Shown here one piece after another: positions 1-6,612 of a stretch of DNA of 12,499 nucleotides. The notes under the pieces were generated by a model. That model saw nothing but the letters and a program-made list of their open reading frames with translations, was not told the origin of the DNA and did no database searches. This stretch comes from Candidatus Iainarchaeum sp. (GTDB lineage Archaea > Micrarchaeota > Micrarchaeia > Anstonellales > Bilamarchaeaceae). Position 1 is the first letter of the stretch; every line of letters starts with the position of its first letter. Position numbers and translations under genes: made by a program. The DNA lies in contig JAQTMJ010000008.1 of assembly GCA_028714395.1 (NCBI GenBank), forward strand, positions 1 through 12,499, read 5' to 3'.

Positions 1-2973
1 GGGACCAGCTACGTGGGCGTGTATTTCACCGGCCCCATAAGGAGCGCCGGCGGCACCGTGGCTGCGCTTGCCGTGTTGCTTGCGGACTATGCGAGGAAGG
101 TGGCCAAAATAGGGGACTACCGCGCCACTGAAGCAGAAATAGAGAGATATGCCGAGGAGGTGAACGTGTACGAGGCGCGCGCCTCCCACCTGCAGTACAA
201 GCCCTCGGATGACGACGTGAAGTGGATAGCCAAGAACTGCCCGGTGTGCATAGACGGCGACCCGACCGAGGACGTTGAAGTTTCCGTGTATCGCGATCTG
301 CCCAGGGTGGAGACCAACCGGGTGCGCGGCGGGATGCCACTGGTGGTGTGCGAGGGCATAGCCCAGAAAGCTATGAAAGTTTACAAGTACTCGAAAAAAT
401 TCGGGCTGGGCTGGGACTGGCTCGAGAAGCTCATAAAGGTAACTAGGAAAGAATCGACAACCGAGATAAAGCCTGACTGGACCTACCTGGAGGGCCTGGT
501 GGCAGGAAGGCCGGTTTTCGCATATCCGTCCACCAAGGGCGGATTCAGGCTGAGGTACGGAAAGAGCAGGACCAACGGCCTCATGGCCAAGAACATCCAT
601 CCTGCCACCATGGTGCTGCTTGATGGCTTCACCGCAGTGGGGACGCACAACAAGATAGAGAGGCCGGGCAAGGGCGCCATAATGTCCGGCTGCGGCAGCA
701 TAGAACCTCCCATTGTGAAGCTCAAGGACGGGAGCGTGGTGAAGGTGAAGGATATCCAGCAGGCTGATGCGCTCAAGGGAAAGGTTGAGATGATACTGTT
801 CCTCGGGGACATGCTCGTTAATTACGGGGATTTCCTGAAATCCGGCCATCCGCTCATGCCTTCGGGCTGGTGCGAGGAATGGTGGACTGAGGAATGCAAG
901 GCGAAAAACGTGAAGCCGGAAAGATTCCAGAGCGCCAGGGAAGCTTTCGAATTTTCCAAAAATTGCGCGGTGCCGCTGCACCCGGATTACGTGTATTTCT
1001 GGCATGATGTGGATGCGAAGGGATTGCGCGCGCTGGCCCATTGGCTTGCAAAAGGGGACGCGCGGTTCGATTCCGGTGAGTTGAGGATGCTCACGCTTCC
1101 GCCCGGGGAGGAGAAACTTATTCTCGAGGAGCTGGGGGTGGAGCATAAAGTTGCTGAAGGGAAAATATACCTGGACGAGGACCATGCGTATGGTCTCATG
1201 GCCACCCTTGGGCTCGCCATAGGCCAGGATGGGAAAATAAGCCTGGAGAGGTTCGAATCGCTTTACTCGGAGGACAAGAAGGCGCTCGCTCTGGCGTGCG
1301 AGCTTTCCGGCATTGAAATAAAGGCAAAATCCCCCACCTACATAGGGGCAAGGATGGGACGGCCCGAGAAGGCGAAGGAAAGGGCCATGGAAGGCAACGT
1401 GCATGTGCTGTTCCCGACCGGCTCCCCGAAGAACAGGAGCATCACCAAGATGCACAGGGTGCTCAGGGCAAGGGAGGAGAAAAGCGTCTATGCCGAGGCC
1501 GCGCGCTTCATATGCCCGAGCTGCAAGAACATCACTCCTTACAGGAGGTGCGAACTGTGCGGCACCAGGACAATCGGGCAGAACACCTGCCCGAGCTGCG
1601 GGGCGCACACCACCAAGACCGAGCACTGCGTGCCTACGGTGCCCTACGACAATCGGCCCATAGCCATAGCGAGCATTTTGGAGATTGTGCGGAAGCAGTT
1701 CGGCACGCTTCCGGATGAGATAAAGGGGGTGCGGGGGCTTTCCAGCGCAAGGAAAATTCCGGAAAGACTGGAAAAGGGGTTCTTCAGGGCCAAGCACGGT
1801 ATATTCGTGTTCAGGGACGGGACTTCCAGATTCGATGCAACGGACATACCGCTCACGCATTTCAAGCCAGCCGAAATAATGGTGAGCGTGGAAAAGCTCA
1901 GGGAATTGGGATATACGAAAGATTATCTGGGCAACGAGCTGGAAAGCGAGGAGCAGATTGTCCCGCTCAGGCCCCAGGATATCCTGGTATCGGAGTACGG
2001 GGCGGAATATTTCATAAGGGCCGCGAAGTACATGGACGACATGCTCGTGGGCCTGTACAACATGAAGCCTTTTTACAATGTGCAGAAAAAAGAGGACCTC
2101 ATAGGGCAGCTCTTCATAGGGCTTTCGCCGCACACGAGCAGCGGCGTGCTGGTGCGCCTCATCGGATTCACAAAGGCGAACGTGGGCTTCGGGCATCCCT
2201 ATTTCCACGCCGCGAAAAGGAGGAACGCTGATGGCGATGAGGACGCGATAATGCTGCTGCTGGACGCGCTGCTCAATTTCTCCAGACGTTATTTATCGGA
2301 ATCCAGGGGCGGCACCATGGACGCGCCCATAACCATATCCACCATAATAGACCCCAAGGAGGTGGATGACGAGGCGCACAACATGGAGATGGTATTTTCA
2401 TATCCCTTGGAACTTTACAGAGCCGCAGAAAGGTTTGCTGCGCCAGGGGAAGTGAAGATGAAAACCGTGAAGGACGTGCTGGGAACGCCCGAGCAGTACG
2501 GGCAGATGGGGCTTACGCACGACACCATACGCATAGACGAGGGGCCTTTGCGCACCGCCTATGTTTCGCTCAAGTCAATACCGGACAAGATAGATCTGGA
2601 ATTCGCGCTGGAAAAGCGGCTGCGCGCAGTGGACGTGAAGGACATATGCGAAAGGCTCATACTTAGCCATTTCATACCGGATTTGTACGGCAACCTGCAC
2701 TCTTTCTCAAGGCAGACGTTCAGGTGTTCGGACTGCAACGAGATATTCAGAAGAGTTCCGCTTTCCGGGAAGTGCACCAAGTGCGGGGGCAAGCTGCTGC
2801 TCACCATAAACAAAGGAGGGATAGAGAAATACCTTGAGATTTCCAGGAAGCTGGCCCAGGAATACGACCTCCCTGCTTATATGAAGCAGAGGCTGGACCT
2901 CATAGACAAGGAGATACACAGCATATTCGAAGATGAAAAAATAAAGCAGATGGGCATCTCTGATTTTATGTAG
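1..2973 (+). CDS. polC: DNA polymerase D (archaeal family D) large subunit DP2, 5' partial
   Basis: DP2 is the catalytic subunit of the archaeal replicative polymerase D, working with the exonuclease subunit DP1 and the PCNA clamp. The reading frame is open from base 1. The GTG at base 13 is not the true start, because the family core motif GPIRSAGGT follows almost at once and full-length relatives carry roughly 130-150 residues before it. Visible landmarks are GPIRSAGGT near the left edge, a zinc-binding cluster of CxxC pairs at bases 1513-1605, and the catalytic segment NADGDEDA at 2224-2247. The two acidic residues of DGD in that segment are the known metal-binding aspartates of the double-psi barrel active site. 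A C-terminal zinc ribbon has Cys codons at 2725, 2734, 2773 and 2782. The last residues, QMGISDFM, fit a PCNA-interacting box. No intein interrupts the catalytic segment. No neighbour in the window is functionally linked; DP1 is not present here. Confidence 0.97.
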   Translation, partial: GTSYVGVYFTGPIRSAGGTVAALAVLLADYARKVAKIGDYRATEAEIERYAEEVNVYEARASHLQYKPSDDDVKWIAKNCPVCIDGDPTEDVEVSVYRDLPRVETNRVRGGMPLVVCEGIAQKAMKVYKYSKKFGLGWDWLEKLIKVTRKESTTEIKPDWTYLEGLVAGRPVFAYPSTKGGFRLRYGKSRTNGLMAKNIHPATMVLLDGFTAVGTHNKIERPGKGAIMSGCGSIEPPIVKLKDGSVVKVKDIQQADALKGKVEMILFLGDMLVNYGDFLKSGHPLMPSGWCEEWWTEECKAKNVKPERFQSAREAFEFSKNCAVPLHPDYVYFWHDVDAKGLRALAHWLAKGDARFDSGELRMLTLPPGEEKLILEELGVEHKVAEGKIYLDEDHAYGLMATLGLAIGQDGKISLERFESLYSEDKKALALACELSGIEIKAKSPTYIGARMGRPEKAKERAMEGNVHVLFPTGSPKNRSITKMHRVLRAREEKSVYAEAARFICPSCKNITPYRRCELCGTRTIGQNTCPSCGAHTTKTEHCVPTVPYDNRPIAIASILEIVRKQFGTLPDEIKGVRGLSSARKIPERLEKGFFRAKHGIFVFRDGTSRFDATDIPLTHFKPAEIMVSVEKLRELGYTKDYLGNELESEEQIVPLRPQDILVSEYGAEYFIRAAKYMDDMLVGLYNMKPFYNVQKKEDLIGQLFIGLSPHTSSGVLVRLIGFTKANVGFGHPYFHAAKRRNADGDEDAIMLLLDALLNFSRRYLSESRGGTMDAPITISTIIDPKEVDDEAHNMEMVFSYPLELYRAAERFAAPGEVKMKTVKDVLGTPEQYGQMGLTHDTIRIDEGPLRTAYVSLKSIPDKIDLEFALEKRLRAVDVKDICERLILSHFIPDLYGNLHSFSRQTFRCSDCNEIFRRVPLSGKCTKCGGKLLLTINKGGIEKYLEISRKLAQEYDLPAYMKQRLDLIDKEIHSIFEDEKIKQMGISDFM

Positions 2974-3002
2974 GGAAAAGGGAAACGCGGCAACGTTTTG
3001 TG

Positions 3003-3016
3003 TGAATATTTAATTA
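3003..3016 (+). promoter_or_regulatory. Putative TATA box for the first Cys-rich paralogue
   Basis: This AT-only stretch (gaatatttaatta) sits in GC-rich surroundings just after the polC stop. Its centre lies about 28 bases before the ATG at 3040, close to archaeal TATA-to-start spacing. There is no ribosome binding site before that ATG, so a leaderless or near-leaderless transcript is likely. The position argues against the upstream TTG at 2998, which would lie before the promoter. Confidence 0.45.
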
Positions 3017-3039
3017 ACTTGGCCAAGCTTAACTGGAAC

Positions 3040-3789
3040 ATGGATCTGGATAGGGCCTTCAGGGCGACATGCAAGGTGCTTTTCTTGGAAGAGGTAGGAG
3101 CACTCGGACAGTTTACAGAATATCTTTCGGAAGCCGAGGTGGGCATCACGGGAAAATCCACTTTCTCGGGCAAGGCACTGCGACTGATATCTCCTCATTT
3201 CTGCAAGAATGCTAGATTCTTTGATTATGGAAGCGAGTACGCGAAACTGGCTGGGTTCACAGGTTCTCTTGGCATTAATGATATCAAGGACATGGACTCG
3301 CTTGTGCAGGCTGCGCACGAGCGGCTCCTGTACGCAGGGAACAAGGTGCTCGGGGAATCCGGGGAAGTGACTGATTCGGACAACGTGTTCGACAGCTTCT
3401 TCGTGGACCGGTGCACAATGGTAAGGAAGGGGAAATTCCTGTCCTCCTGCTACCTCATGAACGAGACGGAATACGCGTTCGGGAGCGCCTCCAGCGGCAA
3501 CTCCGCCTACATAATGCGCTGCTTCTACAACAACAGCTTAAGGAGGTGCTTCGAGTGCTCGGTGGTCACGAGCAGCTCGGACTGCTATTTCTGCTACAAT
3601 CTGGACGGATGCAGCGACTGCATGTTTTCATTCCACCTCAGGAGCGCGCGCAACTGCATAGGGAACGTTAAGCTGGAACGAGAGAAGTACCTGGAGCTCA
3701 AGGGGAAACTCGTGGGGGAGATGGCGGACGGGCTAAGGAAGGGAAAAAGACTGCCCTTTTCCATAATAGACATGCTGAACAGTGATTGA
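3040..3789 (+). CDS. Cys-rich protein of unknown function, tandem paralogue 1
   Basis: I do not recognise a named family. The 249-residue product has 12 cysteines, ten of them after residue 120, in a region of short repeats rich in Cys, Asn, Ser and aromatic residues (for example CFECSVV, CYFCYNLDGC, CSDCMFSF). This suggests a solenoid or metal/disulfide-stabilised fold. An N-terminal helical segment (about 1-35) is followed by KSTFSGK (39-45). There is no signal peptide or membrane segment. The tail after RNCIGNVKLEREKY (204-217) is a basic helix. The frame stays open back to a TTG at 2998, but ATG 3040 is preferred: a TATA box lies at the right distance, and similarity to the next gene begins at residue 2. 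The stop falls one base before the ATG of that paralogue, so the two are co-transcribed. The spacing of Cys pairs and the final G-N/C-V-x-L-x-x-x-x-Y element recall, from memory, Cys-rich repeat proteins of candidate-phylum bacteria. Confidence 0.75.
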   Translation: MDLDRAFRATCKVLFLEEVGALGQFTEYLSEAEVGITGKSTFSGKALRLISPHFCKNARFFDYGSEYAKLAGFTGSLGINDIKDMDSLVQAAHERLLYAGNKVLGESGEVTDSDNVFDSFFVDRCTMVRKGKFLSSCYLMNETEYAFGSASSGNSAYIMRCFYNNSLRRCFECSVVTSSSDCYFCYNLDGCSDCMFSFHLRSARNCIGNVKLEREKYLELKGKLVGEMADGLRKGKRLPFSIIDMLNSD

Positions 3790-3790
3790 A

Positions 3791-4570
3791 ATGATTGCCG
3801 AGCTTGAGAAGGATTTCGCAAGGACTTCCCAGCTGCTGCTGGGTGCAGCACTCGCGCCCATGGATGATTACGCTGGATGGCTCGGAAGAAGGGTGCCGCT
3901 GCCGCACCTCACGAAATCCGCGCTGAGCGGAAAGCCGGTGTGGCTCCCTCCTCCGCCGAGTTTCAGGAACACCCTTTTCACTACTAAACGGGCGATATCC
4001 ATGGAGGAGGTGGAAAAAGTGAGCGCCACTCCTTTCTCGGCTTCGGATTTGGAGGGGGCCGGGCTCGCGGATTTGGCAGGAAGGCTGACCGAACCAGTGC
4101 GCTACCTGTGCGGCAACTACAGGTATAGGACCTATGAGAACGTGGAGGAGTGCAGCGGCGCAGGCGACGGAAGGAACCTGTACAGGAGCGAGGATGCATA
4201 CCTCAAGATAAAGAACGTGGCCTACTCGAACTACACGCTGTTCTGCGAGAGCATGTTCGGATGCCACGCGGATTTGCATTCAAAGTTCTGCATCCACACC
4301 TACAATTCGGAGAATGTAGCCAGGTGCTTCGAGGTGGACGGGTGCGCGGATTCCAGCGACCTGCTTTTCTGCCACAACTGCGAGGGCATGGGCAACGCCC
4401 TCTTGTGCTTCAACGCGAAGAACATGCACTACGCGGTCGGAAACGTGGAGGTAGGGCGGGAAAAATACGTGAAAATCAGGCAGAAGGTGCTTGCTGAAAT
4501 CACGGCAAAGCTGGTGCGCGACAAAAAGCTGGAGCTGGACATATACAACGTTGGTTGCACCAGCGGCTAG
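3791..4570 (+). CDS. Cys-rich protein of unknown function, tandem paralogue 2
   Basis: This 259-residue product is colinear with the preceding protein. Residues 178-226 align without gaps to residues 169-217 of the upstream product, with 19 identities in 49, including RCFE, SSD, FC, GNV and REKY. KSALSGK (42-48) matches KSTFSGK upstream, and the N-terminal helix ELEKDF matches DLDRAF. It has 11 cysteines, mostly in the C-terminal half (107, 121, 152, 158, 167, 179, 185, 194, 197, 206, 256), and no signal peptide. The region about 50-100 (LPPPPSF, SMEEVEKV) is less Cys-rich and may be a linker. The start is ATG 3791, one base after the upstream TGA; a GTG at 3782 overlapping that stop would add three residues. 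There is no clear ribosome binding site, so termination-reinitiation coupling is likely. Function unknown; a heteromer with its sister is a reasonable inference. Confidence 0.78.
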   Translation: MIAELEKDFARTSQLLLGAALAPMDDYAGWLGRRVPLPHLTKSALSGKPVWLPPPPSFRNTLFTTKRAISMEEVEKVSATPFSASDLEGAGLADLAGRLTEPVRYLCGNYRYRTYENVEECSGAGDGRNLYRSEDAYLKIKNVAYSNYTLFCESMFGCHADLHSKFCIHTYNSENVARCFEVDGCADSSDLLFCHNCEGMGNALLCFNAKNMHYAVGNVEVGREKYVKIRQKVLAEITAKLVRDKKLELDIYNVGCTSG

Positions 4571-4571
4571 C

Positions 4572-5819
4572 CTATTTCTTGTTTTTGCCCTTCATCTTCT
4601 GCATTATCGCATGGTGCGCCATCAGCCGGATTGCGTTCACTTTTATGAACCCTATGGAATCCTGCTGGTTGAAACCGCCTGCGATGTTCATGCTGGAGAG
4701 GTCCTGGTCGTAGAGCGAGCTCGGCGATTTCCTGCCTTTGAGTATCACATTTCCTTTGTAGAGCGAAAGGTACACCACCCCGTCAACGACGTCCTGGCTC
4801 TCGTCTATGGCAGCCATGAGGAATGACATTTCGGGGCTGAACCAGAACCCGTTGTACACCAGCTCCGAGAACTTGGGCGCGAGCATGTCCCTGAGCCTGA
4901 GCACCTCGCGGTCCATCGCAATGGCTTCAATGTCCATGTGCGCTGCGCGCAGTATGGTCGCCCCAGGGGTTTCGTAAACGCCCCGGGATTTTATCCCCAC
5001 GAAACGGTTCTCCACTATGTCTATCCTCCCGATTCCGTTTTCCGCGCCCAGCTTGTTGAGGTAGAGGAAAAGCTCAAGCGGCTCGGTTTTCGTGGTCCCG
5101 TCTTCCTTGTTCACCACTTTCACCGGAATCCCGTCCTTGAAATGGATTTCAATGCTGGTTTCCCTGTCCGGGGCTTCCTTCGGGGATTTGGTCCATTCGA
5201 ACATATCCTCCGTAGGCGCGGTCATCGGGTCCTCCAGGATGCCTGATTCGTAGCTGATGTGCATCAGGTTGGCATCGGTGCTGTATGGCTTGTCCAGGGT
5301 CGCTTTTATCGGTATTCCCTTCTCTTTTGCATAGTTTATGAGGTCCGGGCGGCCGTGGAATTTTGCCAGGAATTCCGGATCCTTCCATGGAGAAATAACT
5401 TTTATCTTCGGATTCAGCGCAAAATACGTGAGTTCGAACCGCACCTGGTCGTTGCCCTTTCCGGTCGCGCCGTGCGAAACATACTCGGCCTTTTCCTTTT
5501 CAGCGATTTCCATCTGCTTCTTCGCTATCACCGGGCGCGCAAGAGAAGTGCCTAGAAGGTAGCGCCCCTCGTATATTGCATTTGCTTTTATCGCCGGGAA
5601 GATGAAATCAGTAACGAATTCCCTTTTCAGGTCCTCGACATAGACCTTGGATGCGCCCACTTTGAGCGCTTTTTCCTTCGCGGCCTGCAAATCCTCGTTC
5701 TGGCCCACGTCGGCTATGAACGCAATCACTTCATATCCCTTGTCCACCAGCCATTTCAGTATGCATGACGTGTCCAGGCCTCCGGAATAGGCCAGCACTA
5801 CCTTTCCAAGTTTGCTCAA
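4572..5819 (-). CDS. argG: Argininosuccinate synthase
   Basis: ArgG joins citrulline and aspartate using ATP to give argininosuccinate, the penultimate step of arginine synthesis, in the cytoplasm. The 415-residue product is close to the usual 400-410. It carries the ATP-pyrophosphatase loop AYSGGLDTS (10-18), LLGTSLARP (88-96) and the second family signature [14 protein letters not shown] (116-129). It also has [14 protein letters not shown] and [21 protein letters not shown], so all recognised substrate-binding segments appear intact. The start is a TTG at 5817-5819, chosen for the strong GGAGGTG six bases upstream. The gene stands alone; argH and other arginine genes are not in the window. 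It converges on the Cys-rich pair with one base between stops. The motif variants [14 protein letters not shown] and NLMHISYE match the bacterial/eukaryotic subtype (Thermus, human) rather than the HGCTGKGNDQ/NLWGRS type I recall from methanogens, which suggests acquisition by transfer. Confidence 0.97.
   Translation of the reverse strand: MSKLGKVVLAYSGGLDTSCILKWLVDKGYEVIAFIADVGQNEDLQAAKEKALKVGASKVYVEDLKREFVTDFIFPAIKANAIYEGRYLLGTSLARPVIAKKQMEIAEKEKAEYVSHGATGKGNDQVRFELTYFALNPKIKVISPWKDPEFLAKFHGRPDLINYAKEKGIPIKATLDKPYSTDANLMHISYESGILEDPMTAPTEDMFEWTKSPKEAPDRETSIEIHFKDGIPVKVVNKEDGTTKTEPLELFLYLNKLGAENGIGRIDIVENRFVGIKSRGVYETPGATILRAAHMDIEAIAMDREVLRLRDMLAPKFSELVYNGFWFSPEMSFLMAAIDESQDVVDGVVYLSLYKGNVILKGRKSPSSLYDQDLSSMNIAGGFNQQDSIGFIKVNAIRLMAHHAIMQKMKGKNKK
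4573..4586 (+). terminator. Putative U-tract terminator of the Cys-rich gene pair
   Basis: A T-rich run (tatttcttgttttt) starts three bases after the stop of the second Cys-rich gene. Archaeal transcription commonly ends at such U-tracts without a hairpin. The run lies inside the convergent argG gene, where it is antisense to the codons for the Lys-rich C-terminus (KNKK and stop). Confidence 0.4.
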
Positions 5820-5825
5820 TCAAAA

Positions 5826-5832
5826 CACCTCC
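5826..5832 (-). promoter_or_regulatory. Ribosome binding site deciding the TTG start of argG
   Basis: On the minus strand this reads GGAGGTG, an almost full match to the archaeal anti-Shine-Dalgarno, followed by a six-base spacer and TTG. It is the strongest such site in the window and justifies a rare start codon. Confidence 0.75.
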
Positions 5833-5881
5833 GAATTTTTTGATGGGAAGAATGCCCCTTAACTAGTATTTTAATGTTGAG

Positions 5882-5889
5882 ATTTAAAT
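5882..5889. promoter_or_regulatory. Candidate TATA box in the argG / zinc-protein divergent region
   Basis: ATTTAAAT is a perfect palindrome. Read on the minus strand it would place the argG transcript start near 5860, leaving a leader of about 40 bases that includes the strong ribosome binding site. A second AT-rich element at about 5866-5874 is an alternative. Being symmetric, it could also serve the plus strand. Confidence 0.4.
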
Positions 5890-5909
5890 GCCACATTTTG
5901 ACAGCATGA

Positions 5910-5925
5910 TGTTTCAAATGAAACA
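5910..5925. repeat. Short inverted repeat, possible operator
   Basis: TGTTTC and GAAACA are perfect six-base arms separated by AAAT, between the candidate promoters of argG and the zinc-binding protein. Size and symmetry fit a dimeric regulator site, but a repeat this short in AT-rich DNA can arise by chance. Confidence 0.25.
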
Positions 5926-5933
5926 AACTGAAT

Positions 5934-5944
5934 AGATTAATTAA
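5934..5944 (+). promoter_or_regulatory. Putative TATA box for the zinc-binding protein gene
   Basis: The AT-rich stretch agattaattaa is centred about 25 bases before the in-frame ATG codons at 5963 and 5966, and 17 before ATG 5957. No ribosome binding site is seen, so a leaderless transcript that starts at 5963 or 5966 is possible. Confidence 0.35.
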
Positions 5945-5956
5945 GCGGCCTCGCGA

Positions 5957-6565
5957 ATGAAAATGATGAATTGCCTGCGCTGCGGAAGGGAAACCTCCGG
6001 CCAGTACTGCGACACGTGCAGGTTCTACGAAACCAACGACCAGTGCTGGCGCTGCAGGATGTACCTCCCGAAAGTGGAGCTTCAGCAATGGAGGGGCCAG
6101 ACTTACTGCCCCTATTGCATAATGGACATAAGGGATGAGGAAAAACGCACCGAGGAGGCGAGGGGGGAGCGCGCGAGGGCGCAGGGCGCACAGGAACCCG
6201 GCGAACGCGGGGAATACCACGGCGACGAGGGCATGCGGCCCGGCGGAGAAACCCATGGCGGGCATCCCTCGGAACCCGGGCCGTTCGGAGCCGCGCAGAA
6301 GGAGGAATACCTGTGCGACAAGTGCAGGGGCGACCTGGAGATAGTGTACGTTGTCGCGGACCACAAGTTCTGCGAGCTTTGCTTCAACCAGCAGGCGCGG
6401 GAGTGGAAGAAAAGCGGCAAGGCACCACCGCACCTCAAATACCGGCTGAAGGAGGACCCCGGGCTCCTGGTCAAGCTCATCAGGTATCTCAAGAGCAGGG
6501 TAAGGGAAGAATGGGAAAAAAGGACGAAAAACGAGGCTGACCGGAAGGGCAGCGCCGGGAAATAG
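5957..6565 (+). CDS. Multi-CxxC zinc-binding protein of unknown function
   Basis: I do not recognise a named family. The 202-residue product has six CxxC pairs. C6/C9 with C18/C21 form a compact zinc ribbon (CxxC-x8-CxxC). C30/C33 with C51/C54 form a second site, spaced like a treble-clef or LIM-type finger. C120/C123 with C139/C142 form a third. A charged, Gly/Pro/Glu-rich linker (about 60-117) that looks disordered separates the N-terminal fingers from the third one. The C-terminus (about 165-202) is strongly basic and probably helical. There is no signal or membrane segment, so it is cytoplasmic. Zinc fingers plus a basic tail fit binding to nucleic acid or ribosomes, or an adaptor role, but this is inference. 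The start could be ATG 5957, 5963 or 5966, all before the first Cys. It lies divergent from argG. A long antisense frame (5816-6610) is rejected because only this strand gives a coherent motif pattern. Confidence 0.82.
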   Translation: MKMMNCLRCGRETSGQYCDTCRFYETNDQCWRCRMYLPKVELQQWRGQTYCPYCIMDIRDEEKRTEEARGERARAQGAQEPGERGEYHGDEGMRPGGETHGGHPSEPGPFGAAQKEEYLCDKCRGDLEIVYVVADHKFCELCFNQQAREWKKSGKAPPHLKYRLKEDPGLLVKLIRYLKSRVREEWEKRTKNEADRKGSAGK

Positions 6566-6583
6566 CCGGATGGGGAGAAGGAA

Positions 6584-6593
6584 TTTATAAATA
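6584..6593 (+). promoter_or_regulatory. TATA box of the glycosyltransferase-thioredoxin operon
   Basis: TTTATAAATA is a near-consensus archaeal TATA box in an otherwise GC-rich stretch. Its centre is about 25 bases before the ATG at 6613, the distance at which transcription would start on the start codon itself. The mRNA is therefore probably leaderless, although a weak AAGGGA lies ten bases before the ATG. Confidence 0.7.
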
Positions 6594-6612
6594 GTTAAGG
6601 GAAAACGCACAT

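Noticed and set aside
13..15. GTG at base 13 as the start of DP2
   Set aside because: The frame is open to base 1 and conserved DP2 core sequence begins immediately, so the gene is cut by the window edge.
2998..3039. TTG 2998 as the start of the first Cys-rich gene
   Set aside because: It has no ribosome binding site and lies before the best TATA box, and similarity to the paralogue begins after ATG 3040.
3698..4279. A 193-codon open frame on the minus strand opposite the second Cys-rich gene
   Set aside because: The plus-strand product is clearly paralogous to its neighbour; the antisense translation has no domain-like pattern.
5816..6610. A 264-codon open frame on the minus strand opposite the zinc-binding protein
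   Set aside because: It shows no recognisable motif, overlaps the argG start region and its promoter, and the plus strand gives regular CxxC pairs. GC-rich codon bias explains the open antisense frame.
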